Of a DNA stretch of 64,000 nucleotides, positions 25,102 to 34,371 are shown in pieces (position 1 is the stretch's first letter; each line of letters starts with the position of its first letter). The notes under the pieces were generated by a model. It was given only the letters and a program-made list of their open reading frames with translations, did not search any database and was not told the DNA's origin. Position numbers and translations under genes: made by a program. Source of the stretch: Pseudomonas fluorescens (lineage in GTDB: Bacteria; Pseudomonadota; Gammaproteobacteria; Pseudomonadales; Pseudomonadaceae); NCBI RefSeq assembly GCF_902498065.1, contig NZ_CABVIR010000002.1, positions 124,001-188,000 of the forward strand, read 5' to 3'.

Positions 25102-26301
25102 TTACTGGCGGCGCTGGATAAAGGCACGAATGCGTTCGGCCGCTTCCACGCACTCCGCCAAGGGGGCGACCAGCGCCAGACGCACTCGGCCCGCACCCGG
25201 ATTGGCGCCGTCGACCTCACGGGACAGATAAGAGCCCGGCACCACTGTCACATGCTCTTCCTTGAACAGATCCCGGCAGAAAGCCTCGTCATCACCGGCA
25301 ACGTTCGGCCACAGGTAAAAACCGCCATCCGGGCGCTGCACGTCCATGACCGGGCTGAGGATTTCCAGCACCGCATCATATTTTTCGCGGTACAGATCAC
25401 GGTTGGCGCGCACGTGTACTTCGTCATTCCACGCGGCAACGCTGGCCAGTTGGGTCTGAACCGGCATCGCGCAGCCGTGGTAAGTGCGGTAGAGCAGGAA
25501 GCCCTTGAGAATGTCGGCGTCACCGGCCACAAATCCCGAACGCAGGCCTGGCAGGTTGGAGCGTTTGGACAGGCTGTGGAACACGACGCAGCGCTTGAAG
25601 TCTTTGCGACCCAGTTCCACGCAGGCGCTGAGCAGACCGGGCGGCGGGGTTTGTTCGTCGAAGTAGAGTTCGCTGTAGCACTCGTCCGCCGCGATCACGA
25701 AGTCGTATTCGTCGGCCAGGGCGATCAGCTTTTTCAGTGTCTCGACCGGGATCAGCGCGCCGGTCGGGTTGCCCGGCGAGCACAGGAAGAGGATCTGGCA
25801 ACGTTTCCAGATGTCCGGCGCAACGGCATCGAAATCCGGGTTGAAGCCGTTTTCGTCCAGGCATGGCAGGTAATGCGGCTTGGCCCCGGCGAGGAACGCG
25901 GCACCTTCATAGATCTGATAGAACGGGTTAGGGCTGACCACCAGGGCGTCGTCGCCACGGTTGACCACGGTCTGGGTGAATGCGAACAGCGCTTCGCGGG
26001 TGCCATTGACCGGTAGCACGTTGCGCGCCGGGTCAAGCCAGCCGCTCGGTACGCCGAAACGGCGCTCGCACCACGCGGCGATGGCTTCGCGCAGCGCTGG
26101 AATGCCGAGGGTGGTTGGATAAACGGCCATCTGATCCAGATTGCTTGCCAGGGCTTCGGCGACAAAGCTTGGTGAACGGTGCTTCGGCTCGCCGATGGAC
26201 AACGCGATAGCGCGCTTGTCCGGATTTGGCGTGACGCTGCCGAGCAGGGCGCGGAGCTTCTCGAACGGGTAAGGCTGCAATTGGGTCAGGGCGTTGTTCA
26301 T
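25102..26301 (-). CDS. dapC: Succinyldiaminopimelate transaminase DapC
   Basis: 399 residues from the ATG at 26301 (MNNALTQLQPYPF). An open frame to 26379 crosses a palindromic repeat and is not family-like. DapC is a fold-type I PLP aminotransferase that aminates N-succinyl-2-amino-6-ketopimelate with glutamate, the step between DapD and DapE. The PLP lysine is in HSLSKRSNLPGLRSGF. LSIGEPKHRSPSF near the start, FLCSPGNPTGALIP, and ADECYSELYFDE (PLP ring Asp) are visible. It follows glnD, with 96 bases containing a large palindrome between them. ArgD-type enzymes can replace DapC in other bacteria, but this one is of the dedicated DapC type. Confidence 0.9.
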   Translation of the reverse strand: MNNALTQLQPYPFEKLRALLGSVTPNPDKRAIALSIGEPKHRSPSFVAEALASNLDQMAVYPTTLGIPALREAIAAWCERRFGVPSGWLDPARNVLPVNGTREALFAFTQTVVNRGDDALVVSPNPFYQIYEGAAFLAGAKPHYLPCLDENGFNPDFDAVAPDIWKRCQILFLCSPGNPTGALIPVETLKKLIALADEYDFVIAADECYSELYFDEQTPPPGLLSACVELGRKDFKRCVVFHSLSKRSNLPGLRSGFVAGDADILKGFLLYRTYHGCAMPVQTQLASVAAWNDEVHVRANRDLYREKYDAVLEILSPVMDVQRPDGGFYLWPNVAGDDEAFCRDLFKEEHVTVVPGSYLSREVDGANPGAGRVRLALVAPLAECVEAAERIRAFIQRRQ

Positions 26302-26318
26302 CGGTAGATCTCGTTCGG

Positions 26319-26380
26319 TGTGGAGACCTGCCCTTTGCAGGCGCCAGCAAGCCGGCTCCTGCAAAGGACAGATCTCCACA
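26319..26380. repeat. Long imperfect palindrome with REP-like core between glnD and dapC
   Basis: The outer arms, TGTGGAGACCTGCCCTTTGC onward (from 26319) and GCAAAGGACAGATCTCCACA (26361-26380), pair at about 19 of 21 positions checked. The two mismatches are C/T and are tolerated as G-U in RNA. The apex GCCAGCAAGCCGGC resembles the other REP cores. It differs from the ordinary REPs here in its outer arms and would fold into one long hairpin in the dapC leader. Confidence 0.7.
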
Positions 26381-26397
26381 GGGGGAAATTTGTTAAT

Positions 26398-29100
26398 TCA
26401 GATACTGATTCGCGACAGTTTGATATCGGGTTCCTGGCTGACGCTGAGTTGTTCGACGATTGCATCCTGCAAACGGCTGCACAACAGCGGGTCGGACAAC
26501 GGTTGATTGTTGGCGTCGGTAATGAAGAACACGTCTTCCACGCGTTCACCGAGCGTGGCGATCTTGGCGTTCTGCAACGACAGGTCGAACTCGAGGAAAA
26601 TCGTGCCGATCCGCGCCAGCAAGCCCGGGCGATCCGGGGCGCTGAGTTCCAGCACCGTCACGGGGCGTTGGGCGTCGTTGTGGATGGTCACCTGCGGTGC
26701 AAACGCGAAATGCTTGAGCTGGCGCGGTACGCGACGCTGGATGATCGTCGGGTAATCGTCCGGGTTGCGCAGGGCTTCGGTCAGGCCTTCGCGGATCTGT
26801 TTGACCCGTGCCGGGTTATCGCCGATCGAGTCGCCGTCGGTGTCGAGCACGATGTAGGTGTCGAGGGTGAACTGACTGCTGGACGTGATGACCCGGGCGT
26901 CGTGAATGTTCAGGTTCAACTGATCCATCGCCGCCACGGTCACGGCAAAGAAGTCGTGCTGGTCCGGTGCGTAGATGAAGATCTGCGTGCCGCCCTCGAA
27001 CTCGCGCTGGGTGGTTTCCTTGATCAGCACCAGCGGCCCGCCGTCGGCCGGCTGCTGCAGGATCGCGTCGGTGTGCCAGGCCACATCGCCGGCGGTGTGA
27101 CGCAGGAAATAATCATCACCCAATTGCGACCACAATTGTTCGACGTCGTCCGGGTCGTTGCCGCCCCGCACCAGAATATCGAGGGCGGCGCTTTGGGTCT
27201 GGCGGATCTGCATTTCGCGATCAACCGGGTTCTCAAGGCCACGGCGCAAGGCGCGCTTGGTCTCGGTGTAGAGCTGGCGCAACAGGCTGGCGCGCCAGGA
27301 ATTCCACAGCGTCGGGTTGGTCGCGTTGATGTCGGCGACGGTCAGTACGTACAAGTAATCAAGGCGGGTTTCGTCGCCGACGATCTGCGCAAAATCGTGG
27401 ATCACCTGCGGGTCGGACAAGTCTTTGCGCTGGGCGGTGGTCGACATCACCAGGTGGTTCTGCACCAGCCAGACGATCAGGCGGCTGTCCCAGACCGGCA
27501 ATTGGTGACGCTGGCAAAAGGCCTCGGCATCCACTGCGCCGATTTCCGAGTGATCGCCATGCCGGCCCTTGCCGATGTCGTGGTACAGCCCGGCCAGGTA
27601 GATCAGCTCGGGCTTGGGCAGCTTGCCCATGAGTTTGCTGGCCAGCGGGAATTTTTCCGACACTTGCGTGTACTGCAACTTACGCAGGTGCTTGATCAGG
27701 TTCAGGGTGTGTGCGTCGACCGTATAGATGTGAAACAGGTCGTGCTGCATTTGCCCGACAATGAAGCCGAACTCCGGCAAATAACGCCCGAGGATGCCGT
27801 AACGGTTCATCCGCCGCAGGTTACGGTGAATGCCGATCTTGCACTTGAACAGTTCGATGAACAGGCTGGTGTTGCGGATATCGTTGCGGAAATCGTCGTC
27901 GATCAGGTGCCGGTTTTCCCGCAGCAGACGAATGGTGTCGGCGCGCACGCCTTTGATTTCCGGTTGCTGGGCCATCAGCACGAAGATTTCGAGCATGGCG
28001 AACGGTGTGCGGCGGAATACGTTGTCGTTGCGCGCCTCGATGTACCCGTCGTGCAGCTGGAATCGCGAGTTGATCGGCTGCGGCGGCGCTTCATCTTCCG
28101 GCGCGAGGATGAGTTCCTCGAAGTGCTGGATGATCAGGTCGCTGAGCTGGGCGATGCTCATGACCACCCGGTAATACTGCTGCATGAAGTTTTCGATGGC
28201 TTGTTTGGCGTCATCGCCTTCGAAACCCAGCAGCCCGGCGATTGAGCGCTGGTGGTCGAACAGCAAGCGGTCTTCCGAGCGGCCGGCGAGCATGTGCAGC
28301 GCGTAGCGGACTTTCCACAGGAATTCCTGGGATGAAGCCAGCAGGGCGTTTTCGCTCTCGACCAGGAAACCTTCGCCGGCCAGTGCCCGCAGGTTCAGGG
28401 TGCCGTATTCGCGACGGGCGACCCACAGAATCGTCTGAATATCCCGTAGTCCACCGGGCGAGCCTTTGACGTTGGGTTCCAGGTTGTATTCGGTGTCGTT
28501 GTACTTGTGGTGGCGGGCTTTCTGCTCGGCGCGCTTGGCCAGGAAGAAGTCCTTGCTCGGCCACATGTGCGCGGTGCTGGTGACGTCGAGCATGCGCTGG
28601 CGCAAACGCTCGGGGCCGCAGATGGTACGGCTTTCCATCAGGTTGGTGACAACCGTCAAGTCGGCGCGGGCTTCAATGGCGCATTCGTCGACCGAGCGAA
28701 CGCTCTGACCGACTTCCAGGCCGATGTCCCACAACAACGTCAGAAAACGCTCGATGGAGTCGCGGAAAACTTCGTGGTCGGCGCTGTCCAGCAGGATCAG
28801 CAGGTCGATATCGGAGAAAGGATGCAACTCACCACGACCGTAGCCGCCGACCGCGACCAGCGCGATGTCGGCGTCTTCGCTCCAGTTGAACTGCTCCCAG
28901 GCCTTTTGCAGGATGTTATCGACGAACCACGCGCGATCCTCGATCAGCCTGCGAATCTCCCGGCCGCTGCGAAAGCGTCCGTCAAGGACCTCGCGAGCCT
29001 GGCGGATCGCCTTCTTGAAGGCCGCGATCGGGCTGGCCTTCAGGGCCAGTTCAGCCTGGAACTGGCCACGGTCGAAGAGTTCGGGATCCACCTGCGGCAT
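26398..29100 (-). CDS. glnD: PII uridylyltransferase / uridylyl-removing enzyme GlnD
   Basis: A 900-residue bifunctional sensor that uridylylates PII (GlnK/GlnB) under nitrogen limitation and removes UMP when glutamine is high. Domain order: nucleotidyltransferase with [15 protein letters not shown] (about residues 85-99), a linker helical domain, the HD hydrolase with [14 protein letters not shown] (about 500-514), then two C-terminal ACT domains (about 705-785 and 810-890, the latter with [17 protein letters not shown]) that sense glutamine. All key motifs are intact. It lies downstream of map on the same strand (45 bases between) and upstream of dapC. Confidence 0.95.
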   Translation of the reverse strand: MPQVDPELFDRGQFQAELALKASPIAAFKKAIRQAREVLDGRFRSGREIRRLIEDRAWFVDNILQKAWEQFNWSEDADIALVAVGGYGRGELHPFSDIDLLILLDSADHEVFRDSIERFLTLLWDIGLEVGQSVRSVDECAIEARADLTVVTNLMESRTICGPERLRQRMLDVTSTAHMWPSKDFFLAKRAEQKARHHKYNDTEYNLEPNVKGSPGGLRDIQTILWVARREYGTLNLRALAGEGFLVESENALLASSQEFLWKVRYALHMLAGRSEDRLLFDHQRSIAGLLGFEGDDAKQAIENFMQQYYRVVMSIAQLSDLIIQHFEELILAPEDEAPPQPINSRFQLHDGYIEARNDNVFRRTPFAMLEIFVLMAQQPEIKGVRADTIRLLRENRHLIDDDFRNDIRNTSLFIELFKCKIGIHRNLRRMNRYGILGRYLPEFGFIVGQMQHDLFHIYTVDAHTLNLIKHLRKLQYTQVSEKFPLASKLMGKLPKPELIYLAGLYHDIGKGRHGDHSEIGAVDAEAFCQRHQLPVWDSRLIVWLVQNHLVMSTTAQRKDLSDPQVIHDFAQIVGDETRLDYLYVLTVADINATNPTLWNSWRASLLRQLYTETKRALRRGLENPVDREMQIRQTQSAALDILVRGGNDPDDVEQLWSQLGDDYFLRHTAGDVAWHTDAILQQPADGGPLVLIKETTQREFEGGTQIFIYAPDQHDFFAVTVAAMDQLNLNIHDARVITSSSQFTLDTYIVLDTDGDSIGDNPARVKQIREGLTEALRNPDDYPTIIQRRVPRQLKHFAFAPQVTIHNDAQRPVTVLELSAPDRPGLLARIGTIFLEFDLSLQNAKIATLGERVEDVFFITDANNQPLSDPLLCSRLQDAIVEQLSVSQEPDIKLSRISI

Positions 29101-29145
29101 CGATTGGCTTTCCTATCTATAAGGCTGAGAGCTGTGCGGAGCGGA

Positions 29146-29928
29146 TCAGGCCGAAACGCGCGGGATGGTGTCGTCGCTGCGCAGGGTGAAGATCTCATAA
29201 CCGGTGTCGGTCACCACCAGGGTGTGTTCCCACTGGGCCGAGAGCTTGCGGTCCTTGGTGATCGCGGTCCAGCCATCGCCCAGCACCTTGGTGTCGGCCT
29301 TGCCCTGGTTGATCATCGGCTCGATGGTGAAGGTCATGCCCGCTTTCAGCTCCATGCCGGTGCCGGCGCGGCCGTAGTGCAGGATCTGCGGCTCTTCGTG
29401 AAACACCTTGCCAATGCCGTGGCCGCAGAACTCGCGAACCACCGAGAAACCGTTCTTTTCGGCATGCTTCTGGATCACTTCACCGATGTCGCCCAAGCGG
29501 CAGCCGGGTTTGACGATTTCGATGGCCTTGTACATGCATTCCTGTGTCACTTGCGACAGGCGCTCGGCCCAGACCGGCACGGTGCCGACGTGGAACATGC
29601 GGCTGGTGTCGCCGTGGTAACCGTCCTTGATGACAGTGACGTCGATGTTCAGCGTGTCGCCATCCTTCAGCGGCTTCTCGTTCGGGATACCGTGGCAGAC
29701 CACGTGGTTGATCGAGGTGCAGATCGACTTCGGGTAGCCTTTGTAGTTGAGCGGGGCGGGGATGGCCTGCTGCACGTTGACGATGTAGTCGTGGCAGATG
29801 CGGTCCAGCTCTTCGGTGGTGATGCCTGGCTTGACATGTTCAGCAATCATTTCCAGCACATCGGCGGCCAGTTTGCCGGCGACACGCATTTTTGCGATGT
29901 CCTCCGGGGTTTTGAGGGTGACGGTCAT
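29146..29928 (-). CDS. map: Methionine aminopeptidase, type I
   Basis: 260 residues. It removes the initiator methionine from nascent proteins, using two divalent metals. Metal ligands are seen in LNIDVTVIKDGYHGDTS (two Asp), FCGHGIGKVFHEEP (His), MTFTIEPMI (Glu) and SAQWEHTLVVT (Glu), in type I order. The substrate-side histidine is in VVCHGIPNE. There is no N-terminal zinc-finger extension, so it is the short bacterial form (type Ia). It is divergent from rpsB across 373 bases, the common gamma-proteobacterial arrangement that allows co-regulation with translation genes. Confidence 0.96.
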   Translation of the reverse strand: MTVTLKTPEDIAKMRVAGKLAADVLEMIAEHVKPGITTEELDRICHDYIVNVQQAIPAPLNYKGYPKSICTSINHVVCHGIPNEKPLKDGDTLNIDVTVIKDGYHGDTSRMFHVGTVPVWAERLSQVTQECMYKAIEIVKPGCRLGDIGEVIQKHAEKNGFSVVREFCGHGIGKVFHEEPQILHYGRAGTGMELKAGMTFTIEPMINQGKADTKVLGDGWTAITKDRKLSAQWEHTLVVTDTGYEIFTLRSDDTIPRVSA

Positions 29929-30133
29929 ACAGGCTCTCTCTGCGCTCGATGGCGCTTGTCAAAACGAAATGGGCAGTGTGCGATCAATCTTCGCCGCCCT
30001 GAAAAACGCGATTCTAACAGACGAGCAGCGTAAATCTGAGCCTCTGTACATCGCTTCTCTCTATAGATAGGCGCATTCTTGAGCGATTCCAAGGGTGCGG
30101 ATAAAGGCACGCGTCAGGAATTGAGAATCCGGG

Positions 30134-30162
30134 TTCCGTTTTTTACAGCCTTGTGATATAAA
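30134..30162 (+). promoter_or_regulatory. Probable rpsB promoter
   Basis: TATAAA at 30157-30162 has a 17-base spacer to a weak -35, TTCCGT, at 30134-30139. The following GCGCCGC is GC-rich in the way of a stringent-controlled discriminator. The -10 is convincing and the -35 is not. Confidence 0.45.
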
Positions 30163-30164
30163 AT

Positions 30165-30301
30165 GCGCCGCTTTCCGGGGATACCCCGAAAGGCTTAAAT
30201 CCACACACGTGTCGACACGATGACCTGGGTGCCTTCAGCTGATGCTGCTGGTTGGTCATTGGGATACGTGGAGGCCAAACCCGACTTATTAAGGAACTAT
30301 C
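30165..30301 (+). ncRNA. rpsB leader RNA (ribosomal protein S2 autoregulatory element)
   Basis: The leader opens with a strong hairpin (CTTTCcGGGG at 30171-30180 against CCCCGAAAG at 30184-30192). It later contains GGGATACGTGGAGGCC at 30261-30276, which I recall as the conserved core of the gamma-proteobacterial S2 leader (also known as t44 RNA). In E. coli free S2 binds this region and represses rpsB-tsf translation. The ribosome-binding site AAGGA follows at 30291-30295. Identification rests on position and remembered motif, not on a covariance search. Confidence 0.6.
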
Positions 30302-31039
30302 ATGTCCCAAGTCAACATGCGCGATATGCTGAAGGCCGGTGTGCACTTCGGTCACCAAACCCGTTACTGGAACCCGAAAATGGGTAAATACATTTTCGGC
30401 GCGCGTAACAAGATCCACATCATCAACCTTGAAAAAACCCTGCCAATGTTCAACGAAGCTCTGACTTTCGTAGAGCGTCTGGCCCAGGGCAAAAACAAGA
30501 TTCTGTTCGTCGGCACCAAGCGTTCCGCTGGCAAGATCGTTGCTGAAGAAGCAGCACGTTGCGGTTCGCCGTACGTCGATCACCGCTGGTTGGGCGGCAT
30601 GCTGACCAACTTCAAAACCATCCGTGCTTCCATCAAGCGTCTGCGTGACCTTGAAGTACAAGCCGAAGACGGTACTTTCGCCAAGCTGACCAAGAAAGAA
30701 GCGCTGATGCGCACTCGTGATCTTGAGAAGCTCGATCGTTCCCTGGGTGGTATCAAGGACATGGGCGGTCTGCCAGACGCTCTGTTCGTTATCGACGTTG
30801 ATCACGAGCGCATCGCGATCACCGAAGCCAACAAGCTGGGCATCCCGGTTATCGGCGTAGTCGATACCAACAGCAGCCCGGAAGGCGTTGACTACATCAT
30901 CCCAGGCAACGATGACGCAATCCGCGCTATCCAGCTGTACATGGGTTCGATGGCTGACGCTGTAATCCGCGGTCGCAACCACGTTGCTGGCGGCACCGAG
31001 CAGTTCGTTGAAGAAGCTCCGGCAGCTGCAGCTGAGTAA
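30302..31039 (+). CDS. rpsB: 30S ribosomal protein S2
   Basis: 245 residues, the standard length. The N-terminus [20 protein letters not shown] and the segments [32 protein letters not shown] and [18 protein letters not shown] are S2 signatures. S2 joins late in 30S assembly next to S1. Codon use is strongly T-ending (GCT, GGT), typical of highly expressed genes. tsf follows after a strong hairpin terminator, so S2 is made in excess of, or together with, EF-Ts depending on read-through. Confidence 0.98.
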   Translation: MSQVNMRDMLKAGVHFGHQTRYWNPKMGKYIFGARNKIHIINLEKTLPMFNEALTFVERLAQGKNKILFVGTKRSAGKIVAEEAARCGSPYVDHRWLGGMLTNFKTIRASIKRLRDLEVQAEDGTFAKLTKKEALMRTRDLEKLDRSLGGIKDMGGLPDALFVIDVDHERIAITEANKLGIPVIGVVDTNSSPEGVDYIIPGNDDAIRAIQLYMGSMADAVIRGRNHVAGGTEQFVEEAPAAAAE

Positions 31040-31067
31040 TTGACGCCTTGGCGTTGACTCAGTAAGC

Positions 31068-31092
31068 AAAAAGGGGGCTTGGCCCCCTTTTT
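31068..31092 (+). terminator. Intrinsic terminator/attenuator between rpsB and tsf
   Basis: AAAAAGGGGGC (31068-31078), a TTG loop, GCCCCC and TTTTT to 31092 form a textbook hairpin with an A-run and T-run on either side, active in both directions by sequence. It follows the rpsB stop by 29 bases and sits 141 bases before the tsf start, so it should set the rpsB:tsf transcript ratio. Confidence 0.85.
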
Positions 31093-31232
31093 GCCACCTC
31101 GAAAACCATTTGTCTGGTGGCGCAATTACAGCGTTTGTAACTTGCAGCTGCTAACAAGGGTGGTTCGGGAAGAATTGAACGCCCGTTCGATCGGGTGGAA
31201 TGGTTGAAAACCTATCCAAGAGGAATTTTGAA

Positions 31233-32096
31233 ATGGCAGAGATTACTGCAGCGTTGGTCAAAGAACTGCGCGAGCGTACTGGCGAAGGCATGATGGACTG
31301 CAAAAAGGCCTTGACCAAGGCTGGCGGCGACATCGAAAAAGCCATTGATGACATGCGTGCTTCCGGCGCCATCAAGGCTGCCAAGAAAGCAGGCAACGTG
31401 GCTGCTGAAGGCGCTATCGCTCTGAAAGAAGACGGTAAGTCCGCTGTTCTGCTGGAAGTGAACTCGCAGACCGACTTCCTGGCTCTGCAGGACGACTTCA
31501 AGGCATTTGTTGCTGCCAGCATTGAAAAGGCGTTTGCCGACAAGCTGACTGACGTCGCTCCGCTGATCGAAGCTCAAGAAGCTGCTCGCCTGGTACTGGT
31601 CGGCAAGGTTGGCGAAAACGTCAACATCCGTCGCCTGGCACGCGTTGAAGGTGACGTTGTTGGTGGTTATCTGCACGGTAACAAGATCGGTGTTGTGGTT
31701 GCCCTTAAAGGCGGCAGCGTTGAGCTGGCCAAAGACATCGCGATGCACGTAGCGGCCAGCAACCCTGAGTTCCTGCTGCCATCGGAAGTTTCTGCTGAAG
31801 CTATCGAGCGCGAAAAAGCCGTGTTCCTGCAGCTGAACGAAGAAAAAATCAAAGGCAAGCCAGAAAACATTGTTGAAAACATGGTCAAAGGCCGTATCAG
31901 CAAGTTCCTGGCTGAAGCAAGCCTGGTTGAGCAGGCGTTCGTCAAGAACCCTGAAATCAAGGTTGGCGAACTGGCCAAGAAAGCCGGTGCTGAAATCGTT
32001 TCTTTCACCTACTTCAAAGTAGGCGAAGGCATCGAGAAGCCGGTCGACAACTTCGCTGAAGAAGTTGCTGCCCAGCTGGCTGCCGCCAAGCAATAA
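31233..32096 (+). CDS. tsf: Translation elongation factor Ts
   Basis: 287 residues from the ATG at 31233 (MAEITAALVK), with AGAGGA upstream. An upstream in-frame start at 31200 is not family-like. EF-Ts is the GDP/GTP exchange factor of EF-Tu. Signatures are LRERTGEGMMDCKKAL at the start (UBA-like domain) and VNSQTDFLALQDDFK, where TDF contacts EF-Tu. EREKAVFLQLNEEKIKGKP lies in the coiled-coil region. Codon use is highly biased, as for rpsB. Confidence 0.98.
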   Translation: MAEITAALVKELRERTGEGMMDCKKALTKAGGDIEKAIDDMRASGAIKAAKKAGNVAAEGAIALKEDGKSAVLLEVNSQTDFLALQDDFKAFVAASIEKAFADKLTDVAPLIEAQEAARLVLVGKVGENVNIRRLARVEGDVVGGYLHGNKIGVVVALKGGSVELAKDIAMHVAASNPEFLLPSEVSAEAIEREKAVFLQLNEEKIKGKPENIVENMVKGRISKFLAEASLVEQAFVKNPEIKVGELAKKAGAEIVSFTYFKVGEGIEKPVDNFAEEVAAQLAAAKQ

Positions 32097-32119
32097 GACG
32101 GTTTTTAACTGTCGCCCTG

Positions 32120-32153
32120 AAGAGGCTGCCCGCTTACGCGCGCAGCCTCTTTT
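32120..32153 (+). terminator. Intrinsic terminator after tsf
   Basis: AGAGGCTGC (32121-32129) pairs with GCAGCCTCT (32142-32150) and is followed by TTT. It lies 25 bases after the tsf stop. The 208-base gap to pyrH suggests that pyrH has its own promoter or relies on read-through. Confidence 0.75.
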
Positions 32154-32304
32154 CAGATGGGGCACCAATTTTTATTGGTTTCCCTTTGGAACTGGCTTAC
32201 AAAGCCATGTTCCGATGGCGCTGAAGCAGCGCCAAGCTAGAGTGAACGCCAGCTGTAAACAGCTCGCAAAGAATTTTTAAAATACGCCGCAGGAGAGATT
32301 CGCA

Positions 32305-33048
32305 ATGGCTCAGCAGGGCAGTGGTTATCAGGCTCGCTATAAACGCATTCTACTCAAGCTTAGCGGCGAGGCCCTGATGGGCTCGGAAGAGTTCGGGATC
32401 GATCCGAAAGTTCTGGACCGCATGGCGCTGGAAGTCGGCCAACTGGTCGGCATCGGCGTTCAGGTCGGTCTGGTGATCGGCGGCGGCAACCTGTTCCGTG
32501 GTGCAGCGCTGAGCGCGGCCGGCATGGATCGAGTCACCGGCGACCACATGGGCATGCTGGCCACCGTGATGAATGCCTTGGCCATGCGCGACGCGCTGGA
32601 ACGTGCCAATATCTCGGCCATCGTGATGTCGGCGATTTCCATGGTTGGCGTGACTGATCACTATGATCGCCGCAAAGCCATGCGCCACCTGAATGCCAAG
32701 GAAGTCGTGATCTTCGCGGCCGGTACCGGCAATCCGTTCTTCACCACGGATTCGGCGGCCTGCCTGCGAGCAATCGAAATCGATGCCGATGTCGTGCTCA
32801 AGGCGACCAAGGTCGATGGCGTGTACACCGCTGACCCGTTCAAAGACCCGCATGCCGAGAAGTTCGATCATCTGACCTACGATGAAGTACTGGATCGCAA
32901 GCTGGGTGTGATGGACCTGACGGCCATTTGCCTGTGCCGCGACCACAAGATGCCGTTGCGCGTATTTAACATGAACAAGCCCGGCGCCCTGCTGAACATC
33001 GTGCATGGCGGCGCTGAAGGGACCCTGATCGAGGAAGGCCAACAATGA
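32305..33048 (+). CDS. pyrH: UMP kinase PyrH
   Basis: 247 residues. PyrH phosphorylates UMP to UDP with ATP and is a hexameric amino-acid-kinase-fold enzyme, activated by GTP and inhibited by UTP. Visible motifs are [10 protein letters not shown] (phosphate loop), [23 protein letters not shown] (UMP and ATP binding) and [12 protein letters not shown]. The start is at an ATG with a good ribosome-binding site (CAGGAGAG). frr overlaps its stop by 4 bases, so the two are coupled. Confidence 0.97.
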   Translation: MAQQGSGYQARYKRILLKLSGEALMGSEEFGIDPKVLDRMALEVGQLVGIGVQVGLVIGGGNLFRGAALSAAGMDRVTGDHMGMLATVMNALAMRDALERANISAIVMSAISMVGVTDHYDRRKAMRHLNAKEVVIFAAGTGNPFFTTDSAACLRAIEIDADVVLKATKVDGVYTADPFKDPHAEKFDHLTYDEVLDRKLGVMDLTAICLCRDHKMPLRVFNMNKPGALLNIVHGGAEGTLIEEGQQ

Positions 33049-33602
33049 TCAACGAAATCAAGAAAGACGCTCAAGAGCGCATGAAAAAATCCGTGGAGTC
33101 GCTGGCGCACAACTTCGGCCGTATTCGTACTGGCCAGGCGCACCCAAGCATTCTGGAAGGCGTGATGGTGCCGTATTACGGTTCCGACACTCCGATCAAG
33201 CAGGTAGCGAACATCACCGTCAAAGACGCCCGTACCCTGCAAGTTGTTGCCTTTGAGCGCAATATGCTCGGTGCCGTCGACAAAGCCATCGGTAGCGCGG
33301 GTCTGAACCTCAACCCGACCAACCTGGGTGAGCTGCTGCTGATCTCCATGCCGGCCCTGACCGAAGAAACCCGTAAGGGCTTCACCAAGCAGGCTCGCGA
33401 TGTTGCTGAAGACGCCCGTGTTGCCGTGCGCAACATCCGTCGTGATGCGAACAGCCAGCTCAAGGATCTGGTCAAGGAAAAAGAAATCAGTGAAGACGAA
33501 GAGCGTCGCGCCACTGGCGAAATTGATGATCTGACCAAAAAGTACGTGGCTGAAATCGACGCGAATTTGGCGCAGAAAGAAAAAGACCTGATGGCCGTAT
33601 AA
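33045..33602 (+). CDS. frr: Ribosome recycling factor
   Basis: 185 residues, the exact family length. Together with EF-G it splits the post-termination ribosome. The two-domain signature is clear: the three-helix bundle starts [19 protein letters not shown] and ends [20 protein letters not shown]. The small beta domain holds [18 protein letters not shown], and the hinge [11 protein letters not shown] is conserved. Its start overlaps the pyrH stop (ATGA). uppS follows after 13 bases. Confidence 0.97.
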   Translation: MINEIKKDAQERMKKSVESLAHNFGRIRTGQAHPSILEGVMVPYYGSDTPIKQVANITVKDARTLQVVAFERNMLGAVDKAIGSAGLNLNPTNLGELLLISMPALTEETRKGFTKQARDVAEDARVAVRNIRRDANSQLKDLVKEKEISEDEERRATGEIDDLTKKYVAEIDANLAQKEKDLMAV

Positions 33603-33615
33603 GGGTCGCGTTTTC

Positions 33616-34371
33616 ATGGAAAAGACCAAGCAGACTGTGCCGTCCGCGGTGCCGCGCCATGTCGCGATCATCATGGATGGTAATAATCGCTGGGCGAAAA
33701 AACGCTTTATGCCGGGTGTCGCCGGGCATAAAGCGGGTGTGGATGCGGTTCGTGCAGTGATCGAGGTGTGTGCCGAGGCCAAGGTTGAGGTATTGACCCT
33801 GTTTGCCTTCTCCAGCGAGAACTGGCAGCGTCCGGCCGATGAAGTCAGCGCCTTGATGGACCTGTTCTTCAAGGCGTTGCGTCGTGAGGCCAAGCGCCTC
33901 AACGACAACAACATCAGTCTGCGCATCATTGGTGATCGTTCGCGCTTCCATCCAGAGCTTCAGGCTGCGATGCGTGAGGCGGAAGCGATGACCGCGGGTG
34001 CCAATCGTTTCGTCCTGCAGATCGCCGCCAACTACGGCGGTCAGTGGGATATCGCGCAAGCCGCGCAGCGTCTGGCGCGGGAAGTTCAGGCCGGCCATCT
34101 GCGTCCGGAGGACATCACCCCGGAACTGTTGCAAACCTGTCTGGCCACGGGCGATCTGCCGCTGCCGGACTTGTGCATCCGTACCGGTGGCGAGCACCGC
34201 ATCAGCAACTTCCTGCTGTGGCAACTGGCTTATGCCGAGTTGTATTTCTCCGACCTGTTCTGGCCGGACTTCAAACACGATGCCATGCGTACCGCGCTGG
34301 CCGATTTCGCTTCTCGCCAGCGCCGCTTCGGTAAAACGAGCGAGCAGGTCGAGGCTGGAGCCCGGGTTTAA
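33616..34371 (+). CDS. uppS: Undecaprenyl diphosphate synthase (cis-prenyltransferase)
   Basis: 251 residues. UppS adds eight isopentenyl units to farnesyl diphosphate to give C55-PP, the lipid carrier for peptidoglycan and O-antigen. The catalytic Asp21 lies in IIMDGNNRWAKKR. FSSENWQRP and the C-terminal LCIRTGGEHRISNFLLWQ with YAELYF are the family signature. The enzyme is cytoplasmic and membrane-associated. Its stop overlaps the cdsA start by one base (TAATG). The MEP-pathway gene dxr, which supplies its substrate, follows cdsA. Confidence 0.96.
   Translation: MEKTKQTVPSAVPRHVAIIMDGNNRWAKKRFMPGVAGHKAGVDAVRAVIEVCAEAKVEVLTLFAFSSENWQRPADEVSALMDLFFKALRREAKRLNDNNISLRIIGDRSRFHPELQAAMREAEAMTAGANRFVLQIAANYGGQWDIAQAAQRLAREVQAGHLRPEDITPELLQTCLATGDLPLPDLCIRTGGEHRISNFLLWQLAYAELYFSDLFWPDFKHDAMRTALADFASRQRRFGKTSEQVEAGARV

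Larger units (their letters stand above)
29929..30301. other. Divergent map/rpsB intergenic region (373 bases)
   Basis: This stretch has no gene. Its left part (29929-30130) should hold the map promoter, and I cannot pin the boxes down. Its right part holds the rpsB promoter (about 30134-30162) and the structured rpsB leader (about 30165-30301), described separately. Confidence 0.7.
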
